This document shows, piece by piece, positions 21,168-33,900 of a stretch of DNA of 64,000 nucleotides (its first letter is position 1; every line of letters begins with the position of its first letter). Below the pieces are notes generated by a model. The model did not search any database. It was not told where the DNA came from and worked only from the letters and a program-made list of their open reading frames with translations. This stretch comes from Liolophura sinensis (Eukaryota; Mollusca; Polyplacophora; Chitonida; Chitonidae). The stretch spans positions 10,545,606 to 10,609,605 of the forward strand of contig NC_088305.1 of assembly GCF_032854445.1 (NCBI RefSeq), given 5' to 3'. The translations under genes were made by a program, and so were the position numbers.

Positions 21168-24100
21168 TCAGGATATAACGCATGCTCTAGACTTCTGTAC
21201 CCCTCTCGCCTTTGCAACGAACCTGGCCATTTGCAGCGCCGTACCAACACTAAGACGACCGTTTGCCACTTCGCCATTCGCCCCGAGCTTCCTGTGGGAC
21301 GGACTGCTGGTGGTATACACGATTTGACGGCTGGGTAAGGACTTGAGGAACTCGACACTGGACTCACTGGTGGGGTCTGCGATAGTGAGGACCGTCAGGC
21401 TTCCGTCCTCGCATCCCAGCACCACCGAAGCCCCTCCAGTCGAGCCAGTCATCACCTTGACCTCGGCATGAGCCTTGAAGTTGGCGATCATTTTCCCGTC
21501 GGAGGTTCTGAATACCCGGACGGTCCGGTGACCCGAATGGTAATACAGAACGTGTTGGTCCGTTTTCGTAAACTCCACGGTTACCTTGAAGACCCCCTCG
21601 GCAATCCGCGGAATCAGGGTCTTCACAGTCTTGCCGTGCCTTAGCTCGATCAGATCCATGCCACCCCGGTTGGGAGCGTACAGCCCGATCTTACCATTCT
21701 GCGTGCACATTCCGTTCCACTTTGGCACTGACCGAATCACGCTTTTCTTCTTCAAGTCTAAAATATTGCCTTCTCTGAGTCAATGATGGCTACTTGGTTC
21801 GGATCGTGAGGCATGGCCACAAGTCTGTTTATCTCCTTGTAGCTGGAAAACTTTAGCGGCACATTGAACAGATGCGTTCCTGTTCGGGCATGAAACACTT
21901 TTAGTGTGTCGCCACTTTTCTCCACCCCTGGGAGCACTATGTACAGTCCGTCACATGTCAGCACGCCTGCCCTGAACGTTTTCAAGTTGTACTCAAACTT
22001 AAAGACCTCGTCTCCATCGGGTATCGTCCTGCACACACATGTGCCTTTGTTAGGAGCTGACTTAGACACCGTGATGAACTTAGAGTCGTCCTCGCATAGA
22101 ATGAGCTCCTGTATGTCTTTCTGAGACTCAGACTTTATGGCCTTTTCCTTCTCCACGTCCCAAACGACGACGCTCATTGTCTCGGCCGCTATAGCATATT
22201 GCCCGTCGCCTGTGATGACGGCGTCCACCAGGATAGAGCTGTGGGTACTCGTACCGAGCGTCTTCAGGAGTTTGCCGTTCTCTAGATTCCACACACCAAT
22301 CGAATTCCTCGTAGTCGTGATGCCGATGTAGCAATTCGACGCCAGGTGCAGGGTCTCTATCGGCTTATCGTGACGATCGATGGAGAAGACGTCTTCAAGG
22401 ATGTTGTTGAAGTTCCAGACCTTGATTGTCTTATCCATGGAGGACGAGATCACCGTGTTGATGTCCCGGCACACAGACGTCAAGGCGATGATGCGACCGA
22501 AGTGCGCATCCAGGGTTTTCACCAAATTCCCTTGCTTGACATCCCAGACGTAGAGATTCTTCCTTACTCCTGCCACGATGAAGTGATTACTCTTCGTAAA
22601 GACGACGTGACTGGTCAGCTGGTTCCTGCTTGGGATATTCCTTATCCCGTGCGGTAACTTAAGCTGCCGGACCACGTCCGTCTTCAAGTCCCATAGCTTG
22701 TACCCAAGCGCTAACGTAGCCACCAGATACTTTTCGTCCTCGGATAACTTTAGGGAAAACACAGCATCTACATTGTCTCCGAGTGTTCGGTCGTATCTCC
22801 AAGTTTTCCCGTCGAGTTTGTAAACGACAACGGCGTGGTCACTTATTTCTATACAGGAGTACAGAGTCTTTTTATCTCTTGTCGTGACCAAAGCACTGTG
22901 AAATTCAAACGGTTCAATGTCTATGCCCTGAGTTTCCAAAGCTAAATCGTCATCGTTTTGTAGTCCGCTTTTCAAAACGAAATATTTTTCTTTTGCCGCC
23001 TCGTCACCAAGTTGTATAATACTCAGCGGTACTTTATCAGATGGAACATTTTGTGTTTCAACACATTTACCTGTGAGCGTGTACAAGCTCCACTGCTTAT
23101 CGTTCCACACAATGACGTGGGTGTTGGTCACCGTTATACCACTAATGTCCCTGAGTTTCTTATCGACGGGTCCCGAGATTAACTTGTAGTCCCCGGTCAG
23201 TATATTACACACTAGCACTTGGTTGTTGTTGGTGAAGCTGACTGCATGTTTATCGTCAGGCGTTATGAGGAGATTCTGCATTATGCCCCCTATCCCGGGG
23301 GTGACAGTTCTGAAGACCTCCCCAGTGGACGTGTCCCATATGATAAACTTGTTAGACACGGACACTAAGTATTTCGCGTCAGAGGTCACACCGATTCCGA
23401 ATGGCGCAAAAGGGTGACCTTCGAGAGAGTACTGTAGAGGTCCACCGGGTGTATGAAGGCAATGGTGAGCCGGTACTAAGGCACAGTCCCACAAACCGTC
23501 CGTGTCGCAATGATCAATGAGTTGCTTGATTTTCTGATTTGAGCCGTATAGAGGCAAGAGTCTGCCCACAATCTGAGGACCGAGCATGTCAGGGTAATGA
23601 CTTAGAATAGAGCTAGAGAGGCGAAGAGCGTCCGACAATAACTTGGCGTCTTTGTCGTAGACGTTCATCATAAAATCCTCGAAATCCGCTAGCAGGGCTT
23701 GCAAGGGCATTGATGAAATTTTGGCATGTAGGAATTTGTAGTTAAACAGCACCTCCGTGTACAGACACTCGAAGCGATGAGATCGGACCAAGTGAAACGG
23801 CAGTTCGCTGAGCTTGCGTAAATTGTACCGAATGGTTCTTCCATCAGCGTCCACGAACTTGAGGGGTTGCGGTGGAAGCTTTCTGTCGGATTCTCCCGTT
23901 CGTTGCTCCAATTGGAACCTCTGTCGCTGCAGCTCGGAATACTCAAACGGCTTTGAGATTCCACCTCCCCAGGTACCCAAGAAGTACTCCGCAATGTTAG
24001 CGTGCACTTCGCTGAGAAAATTTAAATTCTTGAAGTAGCGTTCTTTTGCGGCGTCGATAAACTGACGATGATACCAACCAATGACGTTCACTCCCTCGGC

Positions 24101-24958
24101 CTCTCTTTCACTAAGGTAACCTGGCAGGTCATTCCTCATGCGAGTCCAGAGGAGGGGCGGGATTCGACGGACAGGTGGAAGATGATACTGATACACGTCG
24201 TTTAAAACCTTCTCATCGATGGACAACAGGTCTTCCAGTTCTGGCTCGGAAAGACCATTCTTAGCCGCTGTAATGTAGCCTAGTGCATGGGAAACTAGTG
24301 TTTTTCCGTGTTGGTTCTCGATCTTTTCGAAAAGTTTTGTGATGCTGTCGTGAATCGTGAACGCCAACGTCGTCAGCTTTGGACTGGTGTAAGATCGCCA
24401 ACGGCAGATTTCGTCGAACACTAGTTTGACGTAAAGCGGTAGATTGCATTTGGCGATCGCCTCGTTTACTATTTTCCACTGGTCCTCCGTGATCGCTCTG
24501 TTGGCGTTTTGAAGCCACAGTTTCAGAATGGTGCTACTCAGGTTTTCACCCAACGGCAAGATTTGCTCAAAGTTTTCTTCACTGTCGATCATCTTTTGCA
24601 AAGTTTTCAAAAGGTTGTAGTAGTTCGGCAACGTTGACACGACAAGCTTGACATGTGGCGGCAACTGGACTGGTATCCATGCCAACTGGTGAGCCCCGTC
24701 TGCTCCTGAAAGTTGGTCTAAGGAATCCAAGAATATCACAAGAGGTCTCTCGCGGGTAGCACACGCCATTAGCTTTTTGAAATGTTGAATCAAGGGAGCT
24801 AACTCCTCCGGTATTTCCTCTTCTGGTTGATCGTACATGAAGGCTAGCTGTTTGCAGAGACTCGTCAGGAGCGGGATGATGCTGGAACTGTGTGGGGTTG
24901 TTCCCAAAAACCGCAACATCAAAATCGGAAAAACCCCATCCGGGAGCCACGACCTCAC
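21168..24958 (-). CDS. NACHT-WD40 gene exon 7: rest of NACHT, helical region, WD40 repeats, CaaX-like end
   Basis: The acceptor CATTACAG ends at 24959. The frame is open from 24958 to a TAG at 21760-21758 and resumes one frame over, from about 21765 to the stop at 21168-21170. Without the shift the WD40 region would lose about 199 residues. Seen in order: VRSWLPDGVFPILMLRFLG, Walker B LVIFLDSLDQL, a helical region, then repeated WD strands such as FIIWDTSTGE, LYVWDVKQGN, IKVWNF, IGVWNLENGK and VVVWDVEKEK. The final residues are ACVIS. A single large 3' exon carrying all WD repeats is consistent with the family. Confidence 0.9.
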
Positions 24959-27900
24959 CTGTAATGTGGACAAGAAACCAGACTATTACAAACTTTTAAG
25001 GTGTTCAGTACCTATACTTGTATTTTTGAGTATTAACCATGGTTTCAATATATCAAAAAACGTTTCCCATCTGGTATCTAACTGAAAGCATTTTTTGTCG
25101 CTTAAATTCGTAATATAATTTTTTGACACATAATATTTTAAATTACGTCACTTAAAAGGATGAGACAAAGCGTGACAACCAGATATGGTTGGGAAAAGTT
25201 CGGCTGCATTTTTCATGAAACCTCAAATTACGTAACTTGAGAATCTTACGCACTGACTACACAATGTTTTTTTTTTTCTTGAATTTTCGCTTTTTATACA
25301 GCCGCTCCTTGCATCCACCCCTTACTGTATCTTAGTATAATTTTATATCCCAATGTGCATGTGCAGCCCTGGAACCTTTTTTTTATCTAAAAAGACCTTT
25401 ATTCAGCTAGCTTGGAAACTATGTAGAATCAACCACGTTCAAAGCTACTCTGTCGCCAGTCCTTGTATTTACTTCACAAACAGTTCTCTGCAAATGCCAT
25501 AAATAATTTCTCTGCTGAGGTAGATGGTAGCTCGGTACAACTGCGCAGGCATGACGGACTGAAATGGCCCCTTCACTGTCGAGGAGGGAAAGTCGTGTTT
25601 TATCAATGCGCCGCACTATTTACCGAGCTACGTTGCTCTTTTTTTTACAGCTGCACGGGAAATGACGGGAAACAAACAACATAAAGGTACCGCCATTTCG
25701 ATTAACGATCATCGTAGTTTCCTTGACGTGCGCACAAGCATGAGTAATGCTATTAATGACAAACATGACGACGAGAAGTTTAAATCAACTATTTTGTTAG
25801 GACTACATGACTAGGCATACTGTGTACTTTTTCGTATCAAGTGACGTACAGCTGGCACAGGCTAAAAAAACACTAACGTTAAACTGTAACTAAAACTGTA
25901 AATAATTCGATGTATTTTATTTTTAGATTTTGTCTAATGGAATAAAATTAACTTGAAAGATCAGATTTTACGGTTTCTCTTTCTCTTTGTGCGTTCACAA
26001 TTCATATACATACAGAGCTGTGAACGCATTACCCGAATGCACCATAAAACACATTATTTCTAGGCAAATATACTAATGCAATGTATTTGATACCCACTGA
26101 TCATAAATCTGTCTTAACAGTAATTTACTGGTTGAAAATTTTTTTTTTTTAATTAAAACAGTGTTTAGGGGTCTTCCATCTTAGTGATTTCTTTGCCTTT
26201 ATGTATATATATACATGATACGAGCGTCTGGTAGGGTGAAGTTTGATTCATGATCTGTACAGCCACAATGCAAACCTCTGGTACAAATGAAAATTCTGAT
26301 CATTCAAATCCATTCTCTGAAAAGAAATTTTGAAAATTGCTCTGGTCTCGTCGGTGAGGTCATTTGCAACGAAAGTTAAGAAAACAATGATTTCTGTTTT
26401 GGGGAAAGTGGGCTTTGAACCTTGGCGATAAGAAGCGGTTGCTAGTGATTTTTTGTTTGGCCTTACACGAAGCTCGCCGCAGAAACCATGTTTTGCACCA
26501 TTATGATTTACCTCACATGAAGGCACTTTGGTTTCGTCCTCCAATAAAACTAACAGCCATGGTATAATTGAAACATTCAATTATTAATTATTGATTGTGG
26601 CGTTAAGCCACAATCAAAGGAGAAACTTGTCCCGCCCCAAGTAATTCCGGTCCAAGCTGTGTAGTCTTTTGCCCATTCCTGCCTTTGCGATGACGTTTGA
26701 TGGGCAAAGTGGTAACATGTGTTACAGAAGAACGATAGTTAATTCAGGGTAGACCAGAGTAGAAATTAGGCAAGAAAAGGTACCCCATTAAATATATCAA
26801 ACTTTCATTTACAAATGCTCTCTGTTTGAGACCTTAAGAATTGTAAGGTACTGGTATTATGTGTTGCGTGTGGGAATGCGTTGGGGAAAGGGGATATGGT
26901 TTCCCATGTGGCTAAGTCCGTCTCACCTGACTGGAGCCCTTGGCCATCAGCGAAGTCTTCCCACAGCCGCTCTCTCCGTACAGGACGAAAGGTTTGTCCG
27001 TGTCCGCCACGATGTACTGGTGGATCCGCTCCACAGTCTCCTCGCGGCCTTGAAACACCTTACAGAACATCTGGCAAGCGTGCAGGTGTTGCAAAGTCTC
27101 CACATATACGGCGTTGTTCGCCAGTTTCTCGTGTTTGGCCATGGCATTGTTCACCAGACGGGTGACGGAAGCAAGGAAATGCTCGCAGAACTGTTCCAGG
27201 TACTCCGCATGGGTCTCCGGGTCAATCCCTTCCTTTCCGCTCCACTCGACGCAAAACCGCGTCAGATTCGTGCTGGCCAACTTCTTGGGGATTTTGTCGT
27301 CCCGTAACGCCTTCAGAAGTTTCTGCGCCTCGCCGTCAACATTTCGGGAAGCGAAGTCTACGAACTTTCCGGCGAACCTAAGCAGCGTCGTATTGATGTT
27401 GGAGATTTCCCTTATGTAGCACAAGCAATGTTCATCGACGTCCAGCGCCTTCAAAATGCCCCGCTCAATCTCTCTTTCAGTCACTGAAAAAAGAAAAAAA
27501 GAGCAAAATAAAAATGTGATCCAAAAAATGTATTCAAATCTGCTAATACAAGTGTCCAGATTAAAGTTAAGAAAACACCACAGTAAGTTTTACGAAACAA
27601 ACAATGACATCCAGGATACATATCTTTGATTAAAAATTTAACATTTGATTAAATACTGATATACATTTATTACATTGGCAACATATATTCCCAAGTTTGC
27701 AAGAAAAGTTGGTAACAATGGTAAGTGGTAGTTAAGGGATGAACAATTTTGTTCACAAAACACACGTGGTAATATTCATAAAACCAGAGGAGAAAGTTTA
27801 TTATCAGCTGTAAACCCGCGTAATCCAATAATATAAGCATAAATTGAGATAAGGTTAACAAGACGATTGACACCTCAATAATCGACACGGACACCTGTAA

Positions 27901-30900
27901 TTACACGTTAATATCGGATGCATCGGAACATCATTTCTTTCCGTTGTAAGAGATAACGTCCTGTACTGATACTCCCACAGCATAGTGCCACTCGCGTAAC
28001 ACGTGCTACATCCATCGTATATATAGGTTGATGAAAGCGACATCAAGCAGTGTGCCCCACCAGGGCCATTTATCCCTGTTGCCCTATTTTTTATCTTCTG
28101 ATGACGTCAGGATATGTTGACTTTGGTCGTAAAAATGCTGAATTAGCCTCTCTGCGTCTTCGGATAACAACTTGGGGTGCCATCTGCCCACGGGTTTCAC
28201 CCAAGCGTTGATCTTAATTGGTTTAAGGCTATTGAGCTCTCTGGATAAAGTTAGAGGAATTCATGAGAATGGCTGACTGTTTCATGGAGAAGGCGTTGAC
28301 CAAATTACGGATTCTTTTACCTCTCTCTCTCGCTCTCTCTTTGTCTCGTCGTGTCACTGTCTAAAGGAAACAACTTCACTTGCTTTGCGTGGAAAATGAA
28401 GCTAAAGGATCGAGTAGTGTTTGGTCCTGTCGTAGAACCAGGAAGTTAAAACCAGATGTGTCATGTTATACCACAGGTCGACAGGTTGATAAGGAAGTTG
28501 ACCAGCAAATGACGTTTAAGGCCAGATTATTGACTGATTTGGGTCAGTTCAATATGATCGCCTGACATGAAGCAAAGCTTCATCACTGCAAATTGTTCTC
28601 TATACGTTCCAAGCAATAACACGAAACCCAGACCCAGTAGCCGCTTCGCATGCCAACTTGTCGCCAACTCCATATGAAGTAACACCTGCTCTCAGGTGAC
28701 ACCTCTTTGGTTGTAGGGGTCAAAGGTTAGTGCAGATTGGAAGTGTTCTTTCAACACACGAATATGAAGTGAACTTTTCAAACTTTGGAGGCAAGAATTA
28801 AATATACCAACAGAAGGTCGTACAATTTAAAGAGCGGCCAATAGATCTGAATTGCTAGACTGGTGTTACTGCTGATCTAGTTAGTGACAAGTCTGACTTT
28901 GATCAGACTGATGTTATTGCAGATCTATTTAGTGACCAGTCAGTATATGGAGCCACTGCTAGATCTGACTTTGTTCAGATTGATGTTACTGCAGATCTAG
29001 TTAGTAGCAAGTGAGTATATGGAGCCACTGCTAGATCTGACTTTGGTCAGACTGATGTTATTGCAGATTTATTTAGTGACCAGTCAGTATATAGAGCCAC
29101 TGCTAGATCTGACTTTAGTCACACTGATGTCATTGCAGATTTAGTTAGTGGCAAGACAGTACAGGGAGCGGTTACCGGATCTCTTTGGATCTAACATGTG
29201 TATAGTGACGACTTCGAAACTTTTGTATATGAACACATATATAGCCACTAATTTACAGAAAGAAATAACCTCTGAATCTATCTCAAAAACTAGTTTTATT
29301 TGTCCCCTTTCAGAGGGTTACCTTTACTGCTCTCGAAAACAGGCTTGTTTTGAGAGGAATGTTCACAATGTTCAATATTTTGTGAGAGAGAACTCTCAGT
29401 TTGTAAGTGTTTGGTGGTAAAGGTAATATATGGTCGGGAATATGTTCACCACTGAGTCAAATAAATCATGTCCTTATTGTGAACGGGGGCGTTATAGTCA
29501 CCGAAAAAGAAACTTCTTCACCAGAGAGGGCGCGAGTTCGAATCCATCCCCAGGCTAATATGACTGCTGCGTTACGCAAGGGTTTTTTTTATCAGGCGAA
29601 AGGCCGTGCGAGGAGATTTTTCACACACATATCGCCACAAAATGGATGAAGCCACTAAACCATTAAGATTTGTCCCTTCGTCATTTGAAAAAAATAAGCG
29701 GTTCGTCGTTGTCACTAGACATACCTGACATGAAGTAATTGTGCATACGCTCGCGGTCGATCTTCTTCGTGATGAACAACACCTGGGCGGCTTTTCGAAT
29801 AATCCTTTGAAGTTTGCTGAAGGTTTCTGACCACGACGCTTGGTCGGCCTCTTGTAACCGCTGATGCCGCTGTGAATGTCAAACAGAAGATAGGAGTCAC
29901 ATAGAAAAACACATCGCATTATCGTTAATTCTTGTCACTATGGTTTTTACCGTGTAATGAGAAACTATGACCTATTTTATCTTTGTGGCCGGTGTTTCCG
30001 GCCCAAAAAAGAACGCTCCTGGACATCGGTTGTTATCTCGCAACTGTATCATCGATTTCTATACACCGTGCTACAGACTTGTTTCTCGCCGTGAAATAAT
30101 AAGCCGGTAGATAGGTTATGCACACTGAATACCGTTCATGACTGGCATGAATCTGGCCCAGGATGTAGGCCTATGTGTATAAATAATGGTCAGTCACGAT
30201 AAGAAAATAAAAGTGGGAACAGCATGCCCTAGAAAGGCATTGTTTAAATTCTGAAAGTGCACCTGTACCGGAATTGAAATTGGATTTAAAACTGCGATAA
30301 ATTCATTTAATAAATGCGCGGCTTTAATTCTTAGTGTATGCACATTTACATTCTAAAAGGAGCTTTCTGTGACTTTCAGCGGTGATTTTTTTCAGCAGAA
30401 TGTTCTGTATTATTTTAAAACACTCATATGGATATTTCACGAAAATAGGATTGTATAGATGTGAATACGTCATAAAAATCGTCCAAAACACACTAATACC
30501 GCGCATGCGTTTTTCCATGACATGCATGTGAATAAGGTTGAGGAGCATTTCCAAAGTTACATTCCACCTATGCAGTGAGTTTCTGTCTATTTGACAGATT
30601 AAATCACGACGATAACTTGTCCTTCATCAGACGTCCCAGTGTTAGTGATAAGCTCTTTGTCTAATTAAAGATACTGGACATTAACAGCTGCTGCTCATAT
30701 TTAAGGAATATTACTCAATTGCTTGAATGGTCTATTTTCATCTAATTGTCTCATCGACATAATGACTGACTAACATATTTCACTGAGTGTCATTGGTGGA
30801 TACAACCACAATGCCATATTGGTTCATTGTAAAAAACCGAGCTGATTGGCTGAAGCACGTAAAACTGTGGGACGATGCTGTCATCGCGAGTGAATCCTTG

Positions 30901-33900
30901 GAGACAAAATTTGGTTGCAAACATGTGCTCTGATTCGTGACATAGTTTTGTCCTTGCATAAAATGAACTCTGTTGGAGTCACAGTGTAGACCAGTCTGAG
31001 ATCAAAAAAAAAATAAAAAAAAAACAGCTTGTAAATTTTCAGAAAAAGAAAACAGCGCAAAATGCAAATGCAAAAATGTTGTTGGGATTTTTCCTTTAGT
31101 CCTCGCTAAGAGCATAATAGTATGTAGTGGCAATAATGGATGCATGCGGACGATGCTTTTATTTGAAGAAATCGCACGGAAATTATGCTTTTTCGACGGA
31201 CTATGACACGTCAGAAAGTATTTTGCATTGTAACTCTTCTGGCTGTGACACTCGAATTAGAGTTACATATTTGCAACAATGCCAAAAGAAAATCTGTCAT
31301 AGAGTCTCACTGGTGGTGCCGATTATTACTTTATTGTGAAGTTTGTAAAGGTCGAGCTTTATTGGGTGGAGAACGTAAAAAGTCGGGACGCTGTTGTCAT
31401 TCCCTTTGTACCATCGGACAGTAAACCAAAAGATAATAACACATGCAGTCTCATAAATGAGAACGATCATTACCTTATTGTTGAAGTTTGTAAAGATGGA
31501 GCTGATTGGCTGTAGCACATAAAGGGGCGGGCGCTGTTGTTATCCCGCTTATACCATTCGTCCATCAACTCTAACTCACTGGCCACGTTCTTCACACATT
31601 CTCTTAGCAGTTCAAACTCTGTGGCGGCGATGTGAGTGGGCAAGGGCCGATAACCGTACTTCTGACCCAGGAAAACCTGAAAATTAAACAACACCATGAC
31701 GGATTGACTGATTTTAACTCAGTTGGGTTCAATAATGACTTGCTTGGTGCTCAGCACTGGGAGCTTAGAGCAAGAAAACAGGGGTCGATTCAACAAAGCC
31801 CTTTCTGATATAAGTCAAAATCTAAAATACGATTTTAGCACTTGTTTTGACCCTAGAAATTAGAATTTTACCACTGACTATATCAATGTTTTCTCATGAC
31901 AAATGCGCGAAAATTTTAATTTCCAATTTTGACTTAAGTCAGAATTTTTTTGTGGAAATTGGTCCTAGGACTGGTTGGCCCAGTGTCAGAATAATGTGAC
32001 TGGGCGAGGTGTCATGTCTGGTGTCTGCGGCGTGATATTTCCGTTGCGGCAGCACATTGGCGCCATCGACTCGCCCTGCCACAAGAAGTCACACTCTTCC
32101 TTGTCATAACAACCTAAGCATACACACATATGTTCAGTCTCGGCGGTATTTTTTTTTTGGGGGGGGGGGTTCTTTTACTTAAGAATATTTCAGCCAGATT
32201 TCGACAAGAAATTTAACTTGAGAAATTTTTCTTCACACTAACTTTCGTCAGTAACTCGACAAATGTCGGTGGTTTACTGAGGTAGCCGTTAATTCACAAT
32301 GGGATAAACAAATGAAACAAAATAAAATAAATAAGTAAATTACACTTTATTCGGGGATCTCAATTAGTTTCCAGAAAAAAATGAAACACGGATTTTGGAT
32401 GAAATTACAATGGAGGCGGTGATGTTAATAGAATCCCCACATAACGTCACGTAAAGTGACGTTTTACGGTACGCCGTACAAATCTGATGTCAAGTTGGTT
32501 GAAACTGTTTCAAGTTGTCTTACAGAGATCATTTTGACATTGACATGAGAAACATCTGTCAGTAAAACTGAAGCTTTTAAGTCATTAGCCGGAAGTGAAA
32601 CTCGATTCATACTTCCTTTGATCTAATCAGGTGCCAGTGTGGTGTGACTGGATGGGGTGTCGTGTCTGATGTCTTTGACATAGTTTTCGAGTATAAGCCA
32701 GAACTATAAATTTGTGTCGACATTGGAAGGATTCTTCGTGGTTTTGCTCAAATAATGTTGAAAGTATGAAACGCTCCCAAGAAAGATCAATATGAAAGAA
32801 AAGATAGGCCTACCTCTGTCCAAGCGAACGATTGGAAATGACGAGCGATCTCGCGTGATGTCAAGCGTGTTTTACGAAACGTAACGTCATTCTGTGACAT
32901 ACCAGAACCTTGCTGTCAGACGACTGAGGAATTGAGTTCCTGTAAAATTCTTCCACTCGGTGAACCGTTTTGATGTGATTTTCTAATTACCAACAGAAAG
33001 CCAACATTTCACAACGTGGTGTATAGGGAGAACGGAGAATAGTGAAACGCTAAAAGAAAGTAACGCTTTCATGGATGTTTTCCAAATGACGAATGACCTA
33101 ATTGGGTGCAAATATTTGCGTCGTTATCCATCAATCCTTTACACACCATTAAGCATTTTGTGTCAGTCCCATTATATGGCCTCGTATAATCAAGATGTAC
33201 AGCCTAAAAAAACCGATGCAAGCCTGGGAGATCTTTTGTTAAAAGGCCGCAGCACTGAAATGACTAATGTATACCTTTGGCTCTATTCCAACTTCAGTCC
33301 TCTATGGCTATTGCAAGGGTTTCCTTTATTATACACTTTACAGAACAAATTTCCGTGCGTAATATTATGTATACCTTTATATCGCCACCAATCTTCTGCT
33401 GACCAAGTCAAAAATGTATATATAGTTTTAAGAGTTGACCTCCCAGTTTCTTTACAAAGCCTAAACGAAGAAGGAACGGAAACACAACTCTCCGTCAACT
33501 GACTGTTGTGACCATTTATACGGAGAGCTTTCCTTAAGCATATATAAAAAAAATTCCGGCTTCCCACTGAAAACAGGGGTATTCTGTGTAAGTGTATAAA
33601 TTGGACCGATCGCCATACAAAATGTCACATCGATCGCTCCGCCATTTGGGTCGTATCGATGTATTTTTGTATTTAAGTTGTCCCGAATGCCCACTTCCGT
33701 CATGCGCCCACGTTAATTGGCATGTGATTAGATCGGGAAATCCATGCTCAAATACCCAAGATTTTATCACCAGCACAACGAATAAACAAGACCCGGTGGA
33801 AATCACTAAACGAGCTACTTTGACAGCTCCGCGATTTTTATCTTCGGACAGACGGTAATGAACTTAAAGTCAATGTATACCGATGGTGTAAAAAGTTTTA

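Larger units (their letters stand above)
29870..31473. other. NACHT-WD40 intron 4 with partial exon-4 copies
   Basis: Two decayed copies of the exon 4 end lie here (30808-30895 and 31320-31415). The rest is AT-rich, without recognised elements. Confidence 0.7.

Noticed and set aside
26861-27307. 148-residue + frame opposite exon 6
   Set aside because: Antisense shadow of a well-supported coding exon; no homology.
29515-29560. tRNA-like B box GAGTTCGAATCC
   Set aside because: No matching A box at proper spacing and no acceptor stem that pairs; at best a SINE relic.
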